From assembly GCF_003347515.1 (NCBI RefSeq), contig NZ_QEII01000290.1:62001-126000 (forward strand): a stretch of 64,000 bases of DNA, in the 5' to 3' direction. The stretch's first letter is position 1; each line of letters opens with the position of its first letter. Position numbers and translations under genes: made by a program. Below, piece by piece: positions 42,042 to 52,660 of the stretch. Below the pieces are notes generated by a model. That model ran no database searches. It saw only the letters and a list, made by a program, of their open reading frames with translations, and was not told the DNA's origin. This DNA is from Rhodoferax ferrireducens (GTDB taxonomy: Bacteria > Pseudomonadota > Gammaproteobacteria > Burkholderiales > Burkholderiaceae_C).

Positions 42042-42251
42042 ATGGAACTCAAGACTGCTCGATTGACTGTGTTGGTCGATCCCGCCAAAAAGAAGGCCTT
42101 TGAGGCCCTCTGTGCGCGACAGGACGTGACGCCGTCGCAGGTGGTGCGACGGCTGATTCGTGACTATTTAATCCAGCATGGTGTGGATTTCATTCCCAGC
42201 GGGTCGCTCAAGGCGAGCGACCCCAAAGAAGACGGCCCGGGTCTGGGCTGA
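42042..42251 (+). CDS. ribbon-helix-helix (CopG/Arc-type) regulator
   Basis: A 69-residue protein with an N-terminal RHH domain: strand A-R-L-T-V-L-V-D, helix A-K-K-K-A-F-E-A-L-C-A-R-Q and helix T-P-S-Q-V-V-R-R-L-I-R-D-Y-L. RHH dimers bind DNA with the strand. The last 20 residues are an unstructured charged tail. The 182-bp leader is far more AT-rich than the surroundings. No toxin gene is next to it; the convergent neighbour is an FKBP isomerase. It may be a stand-alone repressor. Confidence 0.75.
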   Translation: MELKTARLTVLVDPAKKKAFEALCARQDVTPSQVVRRLIRDYLIQHGVDFIPSGSLKASDPKEDGPGLG

Positions 42252-42260
42252 GTCTTCCGC

Positions 42261-42659
42261 TTACTTTTCGATGGCCAGCAGCTCGACTTCAAACGTCAGC
42301 GTGGCATTCGGCGGCACGGCAGCGCCTGCGCCACGGTCGCCATAAGCAGTGGCCGGCGGGCAGGTCAGCGTGGCCTTGCCGCCGACCTTGATTTTTTGCA
42401 TGCCCTCGGTCCAGCACGGGATGACCCGGCTCAGCGGAAATGTGGCGGGTGCATTGCGCTTGTAGGAGCTGTCGAACTCCTTGCCGTCGACCAGGGTGCC
42501 ACGGTAGTGCACCTTGACCGTGTCGGTCGACTTGGGGTTGGCGCCCGTGCCCTCGGTCGTGTGAGCGATCTTCACGCCGGAGGGCAGGGATTCCGTGGTG
42601 GCGGCGATGGCGCTGGTGGCAAGGACGGAAATGGCAAAGAGGGAGTAGAAAGATTTCAT
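42261..42659 (-). CDS. FKBP-type peptidyl-prolyl cis-trans isomerase, secreted
   Basis: A 132-residue protein with a signal peptide (S-A-I-A-A near residue 20) and one FKBP domain. Family residues are V-H-Y-R-G-T-L near 51, D-G-K-E-F-D-S-S near 58, V-I-P-C-W-T-E-G-M near 79 and the end F-E-V-E-L-L-A-I. The family position after the G-M helix is usually V-I-P-G-W; the Cys in P-C-W is uncommon. It accelerates proline isomerisation in periplasmic proteins. ATG at 42659 starts the signal peptide. Confidence 0.9.
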   Translation of the reverse strand: MKSFYSLFAISVLATSAIAATTESLPSGVKIAHTTEGTGANPKSTDTVKVHYRGTLVDGKEFDSSYKRNAPATFPLSRVIPCWTEGMQKIKVGGKATLTCPPATAYGDRGAGAAVPPNATLTFEVELLAIEK

Positions 42660-42697
42660 GCGGATGAATGGGGATGGTTGGGTTTTGGACCCGTAGT

Positions 42698-43279
42698 TTA
42701 CGGCCCCGCTCCGCGCACGCTGGCGTCTGACGCATCTACCCAAACGGGGGCATCGACCAGATTTTCATAGTATTGAAATTCATGGCAACTTTTGGCCCAA
42801 TGCGGGTTGGTCGATTTGCGGTCGCCCACGCCAATCAGCGTGCGGCCAGCCGCCTTGATCTTTTGCGCGAGGGGCATGAAGTCACTGTCGCCGCCAACGA
42901 TCACGAGGGTGCCAATGTGGCCAAAGCGACCCAGGTCCTCAAACGCGTCGAGACACAGCCTGATGTCAGCCCCATTTTTGGCCGACGCGCCCGGGGGGAA
43001 AAGCTGAACCAGTTCTACCGCGCCCTGCAGCAAGGCATCGCGGTAGCGACCGAAAAACTGCCAGTTGCAATACGCGCGATTGATGGCCACCGGTCCAAAC
43101 GACGCAGCCAGCTCGATGATGGCTTTGACGTCGATGAGGGGCTCCTGCGCCTTGAAGCGCCCATCCGGTTTGTTGTAGGAACCTTCTCCCAGTCGCGCCT
43201 CCGACAGACTCGCGTGAAGGTTTTCGAAGTCCCAATAGAGCGCGACCGATTTGTTTTCAACGCTGTTGCTTGTGTTCAC
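42698..43279 (-). CDS. NYN (PIN-like) domain protein, LabA/DUF88 family
   Basis: A 193-residue NYN-domain protein. The PIN-like acidic residues are visible: A-L-Y-W-D-F-E-N near 15, K-N-G-A-D-I-R-L-C-L-D near 102 and V-G-G-D-S-D-F near 129. These define a metal-dependent nuclease fold; the D-F-E-N start and G-G-D-S-D-F are the family signature. Unlike longer LabA proteins it lacks a C-terminal OST-HTH domain. RNA cleavage is likely by family, without known targets. It starts 30 bp after the large kinase stop. Confidence 0.87.
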   Translation of the reverse strand: MNTSNSVENKSVALYWDFENLHASLSEARLGEGSYNKPDGRFKAQEPLIDVKAIIELAASFGPVAINRAYCNWQFFGRYRDALLQGAVELVQLFPPGASAKNGADIRLCLDAFEDLGRFGHIGTLVIVGGDSDFMPLAQKIKAAGRTLIGVGDRKSTNPHWAKSCHEFQYYENLVDAPVWVDASDASVRGAGP

Positions 43280-43309
43280 GATGTCTTCCCGTCCATGGAT
43301 GCTTGTCCA

Positions 43310-46279
43310 TCATGCTAACCGGGCCGCCTGGCGCGTGGTGCGCAATGTTGCCAGCGCTGCATCAAAGGCAAACTGTGTGATCTGCCGCCCGAGGGGCTCA
43401 CCGGGCTGGCCCAGTGCGGCTTGCAGCAAGGCGGCATGCGCCTGGAAATGCGCGATGGCGGCGGTGTCGCTCTGTGCCAGCAAGGTGTCGAGTTCGTCGA
43501 GCACGGCCCGCAGGGTTGCCGGGTCCGTTGGTGTGGTGTCCGCTGCAGGGCGCGCATCCGTTGAGGGGGGCAGGGCGGCGGCCAGGGCCATCAGTTCGCG
43601 GTTGATGGCATCGAGTTCCAGGTGAATGTCCTTGTCACGCAGCTGCTCGATCGGGCTTTCCCGCAAGCTCACTTCCAGGAGCCAGGCCATTTCCGCCAGA
43701 CGCTCCGCCCCCAGAGTGCCTGCCGTGCCCTTGAGGGTGTGGGCCAGGCGCCGGGCGGTGGCCAGGTCGCCGCCGGCCAGGCTCGCGGCCACCTGTGTCA
43801 TGTCATTGGCATGCGACTGGGCGAAATGGCCCAACAGATCGAGGTATTTGTGGGCTTGGCCGCGCAGTGTCGTCAGGCCACGCGCCACGTTGAGTCCTGG
43901 TACGCCGGCCAGGCGTGCCAGGGTGGCGGCGTCGGAAGTCGATCTTGGTGCGGGCTTTGCCACCGTATCAGTCGCGCGATCGGGCGGGTTCAATGGCCTG
44001 GCCTGCGCACCCTTCGTTGTCCCGGGCGGTAGCCATTTCAACAGGGCGGCATAGAACAGGTCCGGTTCGATGGGTTTGGCGACAAAGTCGTTCATGCCCG
44101 CTTGCAGGCAGGCACGGCGGTCCTCGTCGAAGACGTTGGCCGTCATCGCCAGGATCGGTTGGGTCTCCCAGCCCACCAGGGCGCGGATGGCGCGGCTGGC
44201 TTGTAGGCCATCCATATGGGGCATCTGAATGTCCATCAGGATCAGGTCGTAGGCCTGGGTCTGTGCTTTGGCCAGCGCTTCCTGGCCATCGCCGGCCGTG
44301 TCCACCGCCAGACCCACGCCGTGCAGCAGCTCCAGCACCACCTCACGGTTGATCAGGCTGTCCTCCGCCAGCAGGAGCCGGGCGCCGCCATGGCGCAGAC
44401 GCAGTTGCATCTCCGCACTCCCGAAGTCCACGGCCTGCGTGCCAGGGGATGCGCTGGGCATGATGCCGTGGCCGCGTTGCAGGCGAGCCGTGAACCAGAA
44501 GGTGCTGCCTACCCCCGGCGTGCTGTCGGCACCGGCCTCGCCGCCCATCAGGTGCGCCAGCCGTCGGGTGATCGTCAGCCCCAGGCCGGTGCCGCCGTAT
44601 TTGCGCGTGGTCGAGGTATCGGCCTGCTCAAAAGCCTGAAACAGGCGCGCCATCTGCTCGGGCGTAATGCCAATGCCCGTGTCCTGGACCTCGAAACGCA
44701 CCAGCAAATCGTGCTCCTTGTCTTGCAACAGTCTGGCGCGCAGGACAATCGTGCCGTGCTCGGTGAACTTGATGGCATTGCCGGCGTAGTTGAGCAAAGC
44801 CTGGCGCAGCCGGGTGGGGTCGCCGCGCAGCCACAGGGGAACCGCACCCGCATCGAGTTCAATTTTCAGCCCCTTGCTGCGTGCCGATTCGCCGACGATG
44901 GAGTCGACATTGTCAAGAACGGCGGCAAGGTGAAAGTCGGTGTTTTCCAGTTGCAGCCGGCCCGCCTCGATTTTGGACAGATCGAGGATGTCGTTGATGA
45001 TCGACAACAGGTGCTGGCCCGCGCTGTCAATCTTGTCCAGCCGCTCGCCCTGTTCCGGTGTGGTCCCGGTGCGTCGCAGCAGATGCGTCAGGCCGATGAT
45101 GGCGTTCATGGGCGTGCGGATTTCGTGGCTCATGTTGGCCAGAAACGCGCTCTTGGCCTGGTTGGCGGCATCAGCCTGCTGCCGTGCCGTGCTCAGTTCC
45201 GCGGTGCGGCTGGCCACCAGTTCTTCCAGACCGTGACGATAGTGGTCCAGCTCTTCGCCCAGTCGCTTCTTCTCGGTGATGTCTTCCTTCACCGCCACGT
45301 AGTGGGTGATGCGCCCGTCCGGTTGACGCAAGGGGCTGATGATGGCGAACTCGGTGTATTCGCTGCCGTCTTTTCGGCGGTTCTGGAACTCGCCCTTCCA
45401 GGGCAGGCCCTGGGTCATCGCCGCCCACATGGCTGCATAGGTTTCGGTCGCCGTTTTGCCCGAGTGCAAAAGGCGCGGGTTCTGGCCGATCACCTCCTCG
45501 CTGGCGTAGCCCGTGGCTCGGACAAAGGCATCGTTCACATACTCGATTTGGGCCTGCATGTTGGTGATGACGATGCTTTCCGGGCTTTGCTGCACCGCCA
45601 GCGACAGTTTGCGCAGCTGGTCCTCGCTGGCTTTGCGCTCGGTGATGTCGCGGGAAATGCCGAAGACACCGAAGACCTGTCCGGTGCTGTCGCGCAGCGG
45701 CCCCTTGGTGGCCAGATACGTGCGCTCGCCATCGACGGTGGAGACGGTTTCCTCGTAGGTCTTGATCACGTTCTCGGTGATCACGCTGCGGTCATGGGCG
45801 CGGATCATCGCGGCCTGTTCCGGCGGGAAGAGCGCCGTGTCGTCGTGGCCCAGCGCCTGCCCGGAGGACTTGGCGGTGACCCGCATGGTTTCCTTGTTGA
45901 ACAAGAGGTAGCGACCTTCCAGGTCCTTGACGAAGATCGCGTCGGTCGAACCGTCAACAATCGCCGCAAGCAATTGCTGGGTACGCCGGTTGTCAAGTTG
46001 CGCCTCCCGTTCACGCAGTGACAAGGTCAGGGCCTGCGCGAGCAGACGCCCGACCAGGGCAAAGAGCAGCAGCGAGGTCACGGCCACAAACAGCCATCCC
46101 TTCAAGGTACTGGCCAGGAGCATCTGAGCCGGGTCGCTGATCAGCCCGGCCAGCACTTTGTCAGACAGCACGATCCACAGGCCGGCGAACAGCGCATAGG
46201 TCAGAACCAGCTTCAAGGTGGCGGTCGTGGCCTGCAGGGTGCTGGCCGCCGTGGGTGCTGGACTTGGTTCAGGATTCAT
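43310..46279 (-). CDS. hybrid sensor histidine kinase (PAS-PAS-HisKA-HATPase-REC-Hpt)
   Basis: A 989-residue multi-domain kinase. It has two N-terminal membrane helices (about 25-45 and 60-85), a PAS region (about 100-220), a second PAS with PAC (about 230-355), HisKA with [12 protein letters not shown] near 385, HATPase with N-A-I-K-F and G-T-G-L-G-L, a receiver domain with [12 protein letters not shown] near 700, and a C-terminal Hpt with [10 protein letters not shown] near 860. All relay residues are present, so it can run a full phosphorelay. It lies 34 bp after the HD-GYP regulator gene, its probable output partner. Confidence 0.92.
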   Translation of the reverse strand: MNPEPSPAPTAASTLQATTATLKLVLTYALFAGLWIVLSDKVLAGLISDPAQMLLASTLKGWLFVAVTSLLLFALVGRLLAQALTLSLREREAQLDNRRTQQLLAAIVDGSTDAIFVKDLEGRYLLFNKETMRVTAKSSGQALGHDDTALFPPEQAAMIRAHDRSVITENVIKTYEETVSTVDGERTYLATKGPLRDSTGQVFGVFGISRDITERKASEDQLRKLSLAVQQSPESIVITNMQAQIEYVNDAFVRATGYASEEVIGQNPRLLHSGKTATETYAAMWAAMTQGLPWKGEFQNRRKDGSEYTEFAIISPLRQPDGRITHYVAVKEDITEKKRLGEELDHYRHGLEELVASRTAELSTARQQADAANQAKSAFLANMSHEIRTPMNAIIGLTHLLRRTGTTPEQGERLDKIDSAGQHLLSIINDILDLSKIEAGRLQLENTDFHLAAVLDNVDSIVGESARSKGLKIELDAGAVPLWLRGDPTRLRQALLNYAGNAIKFTEHGTIVLRARLLQDKEHDLLVRFEVQDTGIGITPEQMARLFQAFEQADTSTTRKYGGTGLGLTITRRLAHLMGGEAGADSTPGVGSTFWFTARLQRGHGIMPSASPGTQAVDFGSAEMQLRLRHGGARLLLAEDSLINREVVLELLHGVGLAVDTAGDGQEALAKAQTQAYDLILMDIQMPHMDGLQASRAIRALVGWETQPILAMTANVFDEDRRACLQAGMNDFVAKPIEPDLFYAALLKWLPPGTTKGAQARPLNPPDRATDTVAKPAPRSTSDAATLARLAGVPGLNVARGLTTLRGQAHKYLDLLGHFAQSHANDMTQVAASLAGGDLATARRLAHTLKGTAGTLGAERLAEMAWLLEVSLRESPIEQLRDKDIHLELDAINRELMALAAALPPSTDARPAADTTPTDPATLRAVLDELDTLLAQSDTAAIAHFQAHAALLQAALGQPGEPLGRQITQFAFDAALATLRTTRQAARLA

Positions 46280-46313
46280 GGCCACTCTCTTATCAGGTCT
46301 GCCGCCGCTGCAC

Positions 46314-47408
<1,095 letters not shown>

Positions 47409-47495
47409 GCGGGTTTTGCCGGGGCGTCTGGTGAAGATCAAACAGTATTACACCGCAAACCACCGGGCCCTTTTTGCCGATGAAAAATATATATG

Positions 47496-47544
47496 AAATT
47501 GGCGTATAGCCCGCTTGCAGTATGCGTAAGTAGCTATCAATTCA
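47496..47544 (-). repeat. dispersed repeat, copy 7
   Basis: On the minus strand it reads TTGATAGC-TACTTACGCA followed by GCAAGCGGGCTATACGCC and AATTTCAT, aligned to the family with a shortened left dyad. It lies in the 509-bp gap between the HD-GYP gene and the dehydrogenase. Confidence 0.65.
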
Positions 47545-47706
47545 GGAGTTTGTGGTCTGCTTGTTGGTCTGCCAGCTGACGGCATCATAGATGCACATAG
47601 CTGGATATAAACGCAGTATTGTTGGGCACCCGGCCCATGCGAGCACGCTCGGGCTGGCACTGCCCCATGCCCGCCGCAGCACGTCCAGCGCAAACGCACT
47701 CGCATC

Positions 47707-47796
47707 CGCACACGGGTGGACCAGCGGGTGCCAAGCCAACTCTACAACCCGCGCCACCCGCAGCGTTCGCTGCTGTACCACACCATCAGTGAGCAC
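47707..47796 (+). pseudogene. possible IS91-type transposase remnant
   Basis: In one frame this stretch encodes Q-L-Y-N-P-R-H-P-Q-R-S-L-L-Y-H-T-I-S-E-H, which resembles the start of IS91-family transposases (Y-x-P-R-x-P-E-x-T-x-L-Y-x-x-V-x-E-H). The similarity ends at about 47796, and the following 80 bp encode unrelated R-A-F-G-R-F-I-H-T-C-E in another frame. The rest of 47409-47917 shows nothing I can assign besides repeat copy 7. Assigned by eye from a short match. Confidence 0.35.
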
Positions 47797-47917
47797 CGAG
47801 CGGCGCAACAAGGACCGCGCGTTCGGCCGTTTCATCCACACCTGCGAGAAGCAGAAGGGCGACCCGGACCGGGAATAGCCCTGAGCGGACAGCCGTGGCC
47901 TGACCACTACCCGCCGG

Positions 47918-48925
47918 TCAGCACTCGACGATGGCCTTGATCACCCCGGCGGACGGGTCGAGCAGGTTCTGGAACTGGGTCGGTACATCCGCCAGCGCCA
48001 GGCGGTGGGTGTTCAGGGTGGGCGGGATCAGGCCCGCGCGCATGGCGTCGAGCACCGTGGTGAAGTCTTCGGTGGTCGCGTTTCGGCTGCCCAGCAGCGT
48101 CATCTCGCGCTTGTGGAATTCGGGGTCGGAGAAGGTGATGTTCGCGCCGACCACCGAGATCAGCACATAGCTGCCGCCGTGGGCCACGAACTTGAAGCCC
48201 CGCTCCATGGCCTGGGGGTTGCCGGTGGCGTCAAACACCACGTCGAAGAACTCGCCGCCTGTCAGTGTGGCGAGCTGCGCTTCGTCGCTTTCGCCGAGCA
48301 GCACACCGGCATGAGTGCCCAGGGCGCTGGTGCAAAAGTCGACCCGGTCCTTGCGGCCGTCCAGCGCGGTGACCGACGCGCCGCGCAGTTGTGCAAAGAT
48401 CATCGCGGCCATGCCGATGGGGCCGGCCCCCACCACCAGCACGCGTTGCCCTGAGCGCAGGTCCGAGCGCCGCACGGCGTGGGCACCGATCGCCAGGAAT
48501 TCCACCATAGCGGCCTGATCGAGAGACACGCCTTCTGCCTTGTGCACGAACTGCTGGGGCACGGTGAGGTATTCGGTGAACGCGCCGTCGCGGTGCACGC
48601 CGAGCACCTGGATGCTCACGCAGCAATTCGTCTTGCCCGCGCGGCAGGCGACGCAGATGCCGCACGACAGGTAGGGCATGACGTAGACCGTGTCGCCGGG
48701 GCGCAGGGCGCCGTCCGCCGGGGCGCCTTCGACGATGCCCGAGAGCTCATGGCCCATCACGCGCGGGTAGCTCAGGTAGGGCTGCTTGCCGGTGAAGATG
48801 TGCAGGTCGGTGCCGCATACGCCCACGCGCTTGACACGCAGCAGCACGTCGTTGGCGCCGCGTTCGGGCATGGGGCGGTCTTGGGCCAGCAGGGTGCCGG
48901 GGGTTTCGCAGACTACGGTCAGCAT
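47918..48925 (-). CDS. zinc-binding alcohol dehydrogenase, possibly a sugar-acid dehydrogenase
   Basis: A 335-residue medium-chain dehydrogenase. It has the catalytic zinc site C-G-T-D-L-H near 38 and G-H-E-L near 58, the structural zinc cysteines C-G-I-C-V-A-C-R-A-G-K-T-N-C-C near 88-103 and the NAD loop V-V-G-A-G-P-I-G near 166. It is the last gene of the hexuronate operon. Related enzymes oxidise L-gulonate, L-idonate or galactonate; L-gulonate 5-dehydrogenase would deliver fructuronate to this pathway. The substrate is inferred from context only. Confidence 0.82.
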   Translation of the reverse strand: MLTVVCETPGTLLAQDRPMPERGANDVLLRVKRVGVCGTDLHIFTGKQPYLSYPRVMGHELSGIVEGAPADGALRPGDTVYVMPYLSCGICVACRAGKTNCCVSIQVLGVHRDGAFTEYLTVPQQFVHKAEGVSLDQAAMVEFLAIGAHAVRRSDLRSGQRVLVVGAGPIGMAAMIFAQLRGASVTALDGRKDRVDFCTSALGTHAGVLLGESDEAQLATLTGGEFFDVVFDATGNPQAMERGFKFVAHGGSYVLISVVGANITFSDPEFHKREMTLLGSRNATTEDFTTVLDAMRAGLIPPTLNTHRLALADVPTQFQNLLDPSAGVIKAIVEC

Positions 48926-48940
48926 GGAAAGTCCTTAAGT

Positions 48941-49900
48941 TCAAACAATGTTGTGTTCCGCCAGCTCGCTGCGGGTGGGCAGGCCTTCCATGTCGCCGAT
49001 GACCTGCAGTGCCCGCGAGGCGATCCAGTTGGCGCGCCGCAGGGCCTGTGGCCAGGTCAGGCCCTCCAGTTGGGCGCTGATGATGCCCACGGCAAAAGCG
49101 TCGCCAGCGCCCACGGTGTCCACCACCACGGGCACGGGCACGCCGGGCACATGGCCGTGTTCGCCGCTGGCGGCGCGGAAGTAGGCGCCGTCGGCACCGA
49201 GCTTCACCACCACTGCCTTCGCGCCCCGGTCGATGTACCAGGCGGCGATGTCGGCGGGGGTGGTCTGGCCGGTCAGCAGCTTGCCTTCGTCGTGGCCGGG
49301 CAGAACCCAGTCGGCGTGGCGGGCAAGTTCGTTCAGGGTGTCGCGCATGGTGGCCGTGTCGGGCCACAGGCTGGGCCGCAGGTTGGGGTCGAACGAGACG
49401 CTGCGGCCCGCGCCGCGCAGGGTCTGCATGGCGTGGGCCACCAGCTCGCGGGCCGCGGGCGACAGGGCGGGGGTGATGCCGGTGGTGTGCAGATGCCGGG
49501 CCTTGAGCGCGTAGTCGGGCTTCAGGTGCGCCACGCCGAGCTGGCTGGCCGCCGAGCCGCGGCGGTAGTACTCGATGGCCGGGTCGCTGCCGTCCACGCT
49601 GCGCGACTTGAGCATGAAGCCGGTCGAGCGGTTCGGGTCCACTTCGACCTGCGAGGTGTCCACGCCTTCGGCTTCGATGGTCTGGCGCACATAGCTGCCA
49701 AACGAGTCGGCCCCCACGCGGCTGATCCAGCCCACCTTGAAACCAAGGCGCGCCAGGCCGATGGCGACGTTGCTGTCCGCACCGGCCAGCCGTTTGCTGA
49801 AGGTTTGCACCTGCGCCAGCAGCCCGGGCTCCTGCGCCACCAGCAGCGCCATGGTTTCACCCAGCGACAAGACATCGAGTTGATCGGGAGATGTGTTCAC
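48941..49900 (-). CDS. kdgK: 2-dehydro-3-deoxygluconokinase (PfkB family)
   Basis: A 319-residue sugar kinase with the PfkB signatures G-A-D-S-N-V-A-I-G-L-A near 39 and V-D-T-V-G-A-G-D-A-F-A-V-G near 256, the latter with the catalytic Asp. It phosphorylates 2-keto-3-deoxygluconate (KDG) to KDPG. The GTG start overlaps the upstream fructuronate-reductase stop (GTGA). KDG is the shared product of the mannonate and altronate dehydratases in this operon, which supports the assignment. Confidence 0.88.
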   Translation of the reverse strand: MNTSPDQLDVLSLGETMALLVAQEPGLLAQVQTFSKRLAGADSNVAIGLARLGFKVGWISRVGADSFGSYVRQTIEAEGVDTSQVEVDPNRSTGFMLKSRSVDGSDPAIEYYRRGSAASQLGVAHLKPDYALKARHLHTTGITPALSPAARELVAHAMQTLRGAGRSVSFDPNLRPSLWPDTATMRDTLNELARHADWVLPGHDEGKLLTGQTTPADIAAWYIDRGAKAVVVKLGADGAYFRAASGEHGHVPGVPVPVVVDTVGAGDAFAVGIISAQLEGLTWPQALRRANWIASRALQVIGDMEGLPTRSELAEHNIV

Positions 49901-51405
49901 TCGGCCAGCTCCCCATGGTTCACGGCCACCAGCGTGGCCAGTACGCCGCGTGTCTGCAGCGATTGCAGGGCGCTCAGCAGGGCCGTCGCCAGCGGCGCAT
50001 TGCCCGCCAGATCGCCAAACACCGGCGCGTAGGACAACATGGCCTGCACGGCTTCGATGCTGGCCCCCCGGCCCAGCGAGCGCTGGTACAGCGCCGTCAG
50101 TTCGGTGGCGTGGGGGTCGTCGATGGGGTAGGGCTGGCCCTGCTCGTCCACGCCGCGCAGGTAGTGCATCCAGGCCGCAATGCCCAGCGCCATGCGGGGC
50201 ACCGGCAACCCGGTGGCCAGCCGGTCGCGCACGGTGCCGAGCAGGCGCTGGGGCAGCTTCTGCGAGCCGTCCATGGCAATCTGCTGCGTGCGGTGCGCCA
50301 GCGCGGGGTTGGCGTAGCGGGCGAGCAGGTTGGCGCGGTAGCCGGGCAGGTCCAGGCCGGGAAGCTCGGCCAGGGTGGGTTCGATCTCATCGCGCATCAG
50401 GGCTTCGATGTGCTCGCGCAGCGGCGCCTGGGCAATGGCTTTGTCCACCGTCTGCCAGCCCGCCATGGCGCCCAGGTAGGCGATGCTGGAGTGCGTGCCG
50501 TTGACCATGCGCAGCTTGAGCCGCTCAAAGGGTTCGGCGTCGGCCACGAAACGCGCGCCGCCCAGCGTCCAGTCAGGTCGGCCGGCCGCGAAGTCGTCTT
50601 CCACCGCCCAGTCAAAAAAGGGCTCGCCCAGCACCGGCCAGCGGTCTTCGATGCCCAGCGCCTGGCTCACGGCGGCGCGGTCGGCGTCGGTGGTGCGGGG
50701 CACGATGCGGTCCACCATGGAGCAGGGGAAGCGGCATTCGGCGGCGATGCGCTGGGCCAGCGCCGGGTCCACCGCTTCGGCACAGCGCAGCACGGCGCCG
50801 CGCAGCACGCGGCCATTGGCCGGCAGGTTGTCCAGCGACATCAGCGTGAGCGGCCCGTGGCCGCGCGCGTGGCGCAGCCGCAGCCCGTACACCAGCATGC
50901 CGATGGCCGAGCGCGGCGCCGCGGGGTGGGCCAGATCGTGGGCGATGTCCGGGTGGTCCAGCCGCAGCGCGCCGGTGGCCGGGTCGTGGCAGTAGCCTTT
51001 TTCCGTCACCGTCAGGCTCACGATGCGGGTGTCTGCCGCCGCGATGGCGTCCAGCACCGCTTGCGGGTTTTCGGGGGCCACCAGCAGGCTGCGCACGGCG
51101 CCAATCACCTGCAGGCGCTGGCGCGGTTGGCCCTGGGCGTCCGCGTCGCGGATCGCCAGCGTGTACAGGCCGTCCTGCGGCGCCAGGGCATCACGCGTGT
51201 CGGGCTGGCGCAGCGAGACGCCGACGATGCCCCAGCGCAGGTCGCCCGCGGCCAGGGCCGCCTCGGTGGCGGCGGCCATGTGGGCGCGCATGAAGGCGCC
51301 AATGCCCAAATGCACGATGCCACTTTGCAGGCACTGGCGGTCGTAGGCCGGGCGAGCCACCGCGGCCGGCAGTCTGGCCAGGTGTTGGGGGTGAAGACGA
51401 TTCAT
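49897..51405 (-). CDS. uxuB: mannitol dehydrogenase family protein, probable fructuronate reductase
   Basis: A 502-residue protein of the polyol-specific long-chain dehydrogenase family. It has an N-terminal NAD domain with H-L-G-I-G-A-F-M-R-A-H near 33 and a C-terminal helical domain with the catalytic K-x4-N-x2-H pattern visible as L-K-L-R-M-V-N-G-T-H-S near 300. Family members reduce fructuronate to mannonate or oxidise mannitol or arabinitol. Between kdgK and the mannonate dehydratase gene the fructuronate/mannonate reaction fits best. The R-M-V-N-G-T-H segment is typical of UxuB-like enzymes. It could also act on tagaturonate. Confidence 0.82.
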   Translation of the reverse strand: MNRLHPQHLARLPAAVARPAYDRQCLQSGIVHLGIGAFMRAHMAAATEAALAAGDLRWGIVGVSLRQPDTRDALAPQDGLYTLAIRDADAQGQPRQRLQVIGAVRSLLVAPENPQAVLDAIAAADTRIVSLTVTEKGYCHDPATGALRLDHPDIAHDLAHPAAPRSAIGMLVYGLRLRHARGHGPLTLMSLDNLPANGRVLRGAVLRCAEAVDPALAQRIAAECRFPCSMVDRIVPRTTDADRAAVSQALGIEDRWPVLGEPFFDWAVEDDFAAGRPDWTLGGARFVADAEPFERLKLRMVNGTHSSIAYLGAMAGWQTVDKAIAQAPLREHIEALMRDEIEPTLAELPGLDLPGYRANLLARYANPALAHRTQQIAMDGSQKLPQRLLGTVRDRLATGLPVPRMALGIAAWMHYLRGVDEQGQPYPIDDPHATELTALYQRSLGRGASIEAVQAMLSYAPVFGDLAGNAPLATALLSALQSLQTRGVLATLVAVNHGELAE

Positions 51406-51423
51406 AGGTGGTTCATGGGCGGC

Positions 51424-52635
51424 TCACCAGCTGCACAGCGTGCCGTCGTGCTGCAGGCGGTTCACTGGCAGGTAGGCGCGTTGGTAGGGGTACTTCGCGG
51501 CCAGTGCTTCGTCAATCGTCACGCCGTGGCCGGGGGCTTCGCCAGGGTGCATGTAGCCGTCCTTGAAGCTGTAGGCGTGCGGGAACACGGCGTCTGTCTC
51601 ATCGGTGTGGCGCATGTATTCCTGGATGCCGAAGTTGGGCACCCACAGGTCGAAGTTCAGCGCGGCGCCCATGCACACGGGCGAGAGGTCGGTGGCGCCG
51701 TGCGATCCGGTGCGCACCTGGTAGAGCGCGGCCAGGTCGGCAATGCGGCGCAGGTGGGTGATGCCGCCGGCGTGGACCACGGTGGTGCGGATGTAGTCGA
51801 TCAACTGGTTCTGGATCAGGTCCTTGCAGTCCCAGATGGTGTTGAAGATTTCGCCCACGGCCAGCGGCGTGGTGGTGTGCTGGCGGATCAGGCGAAACGA
51901 CTCCTGGTTCTCGGCCGGCGTGGTGTCTTCCAGCCAGAACAGGCGGTAGGGCTCCAGGTCCTTGCCCAGGCGGCCGGCCTCGATGGGGGTGAGGCGGTGG
52001 TGGGCGTCGTGCAGCAAATGGATGTCGGGGCCGACAGCGGCGCGTACCTTGTCAAACAGCTCAGGTGTGTGGCGCAGGTATTTTTCCGTGGACCAGTCGT
52101 GTTCGCTGGGCAGGTCGGCATCGGCCGGCTCATAGAACATGCTGCCGCGGCCCACGCCGTAGACCTTCTCCAGGCCGGGCACGCCGCTTTGCGCGCGGAT
52201 CGCCTTGTAGCCCATCTCCTTGTAGCGCAGCACTTCTTCCACGGTCTGGGTGATGTCTTTGCCGTTGGCGTGGCCGTACACCATCACGCCGGTGCGGCTC
52301 TTGCCGCCCAGTAGCTGGTACAGCGGCATGTTGGCGGCTTTGGCCTTGATGTCCCACAGCGCCGTGTCCACGCCGGCGATGGCGCTCATGGTCACCGGGC
52401 CGCGGCGCCAGTAAGCGCCTTTGTAGAGGTACTGCCAGATGTCTTCGATCTGCTGCGGGTCGCGCCCGATCAGGCAGGGAATGACGTGGTCGGTCAGGTA
52501 GCTGGCCACGGCCAGTTCGCGGCCGTTGAGCGTGGCGTCGCCGATGCCGGTCAGGCCCTCATCGGTCTCGATCTTCAGGGTCACGAAGTTGCGGCTGGGC
52601 GCGCACACGATGACTTTGGCGGCGGTGATCTTCAT
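51424..52635 (-). CDS. manD: D-mannonate dehydratase, enolase superfamily (ManD/RspA type)
   Basis: A 403-residue enzyme of the mandelate-racemase-like enolase superfamily. The N-terminal capping domain (1-120) is followed by a barrel with the family loop V-M-V-Y-G-H-A-N-G and metal ligands in L-L-H-D-A-H-H-R-L near 208, W-L-E-D-T-T-P near 240 and A-V-G-E-I-F-N near 262. It dehydrates D-mannonate to KDG. ManD-type enzymes differ from the unrelated UxuA. Length matches characterised members. Confidence 0.93.
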   Translation of the reverse strand: MKITAAKVIVCAPSRNFVTLKIETDEGLTGIGDATLNGRELAVASYLTDHVIPCLIGRDPQQIEDIWQYLYKGAYWRRGPVTMSAIAGVDTALWDIKAKAANMPLYQLLGGKSRTGVMVYGHANGKDITQTVEEVLRYKEMGYKAIRAQSGVPGLEKVYGVGRGSMFYEPADADLPSEHDWSTEKYLRHTPELFDKVRAAVGPDIHLLHDAHHRLTPIEAGRLGKDLEPYRLFWLEDTTPAENQESFRLIRQHTTTPLAVGEIFNTIWDCKDLIQNQLIDYIRTTVVHAGGITHLRRIADLAALYQVRTGSHGATDLSPVCMGAALNFDLWVPNFGIQEYMRHTDETDAVFPHAYSFKDGYMHPGEAPGHGVTIDEALAAKYPYQRAYLPVNRLQHDGTLCSW

Positions 52636-52660
52636 GGTGTCTTTGAGGGAGTGAGGGGGT

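Noticed and set aside
42042..42251. RHH gene as antitoxin of a toxin-antitoxin pair
   Set aside because: No small toxin ORF lies on either side; the neighbours are an FKBP isomerase and an unrelated divergent gene.
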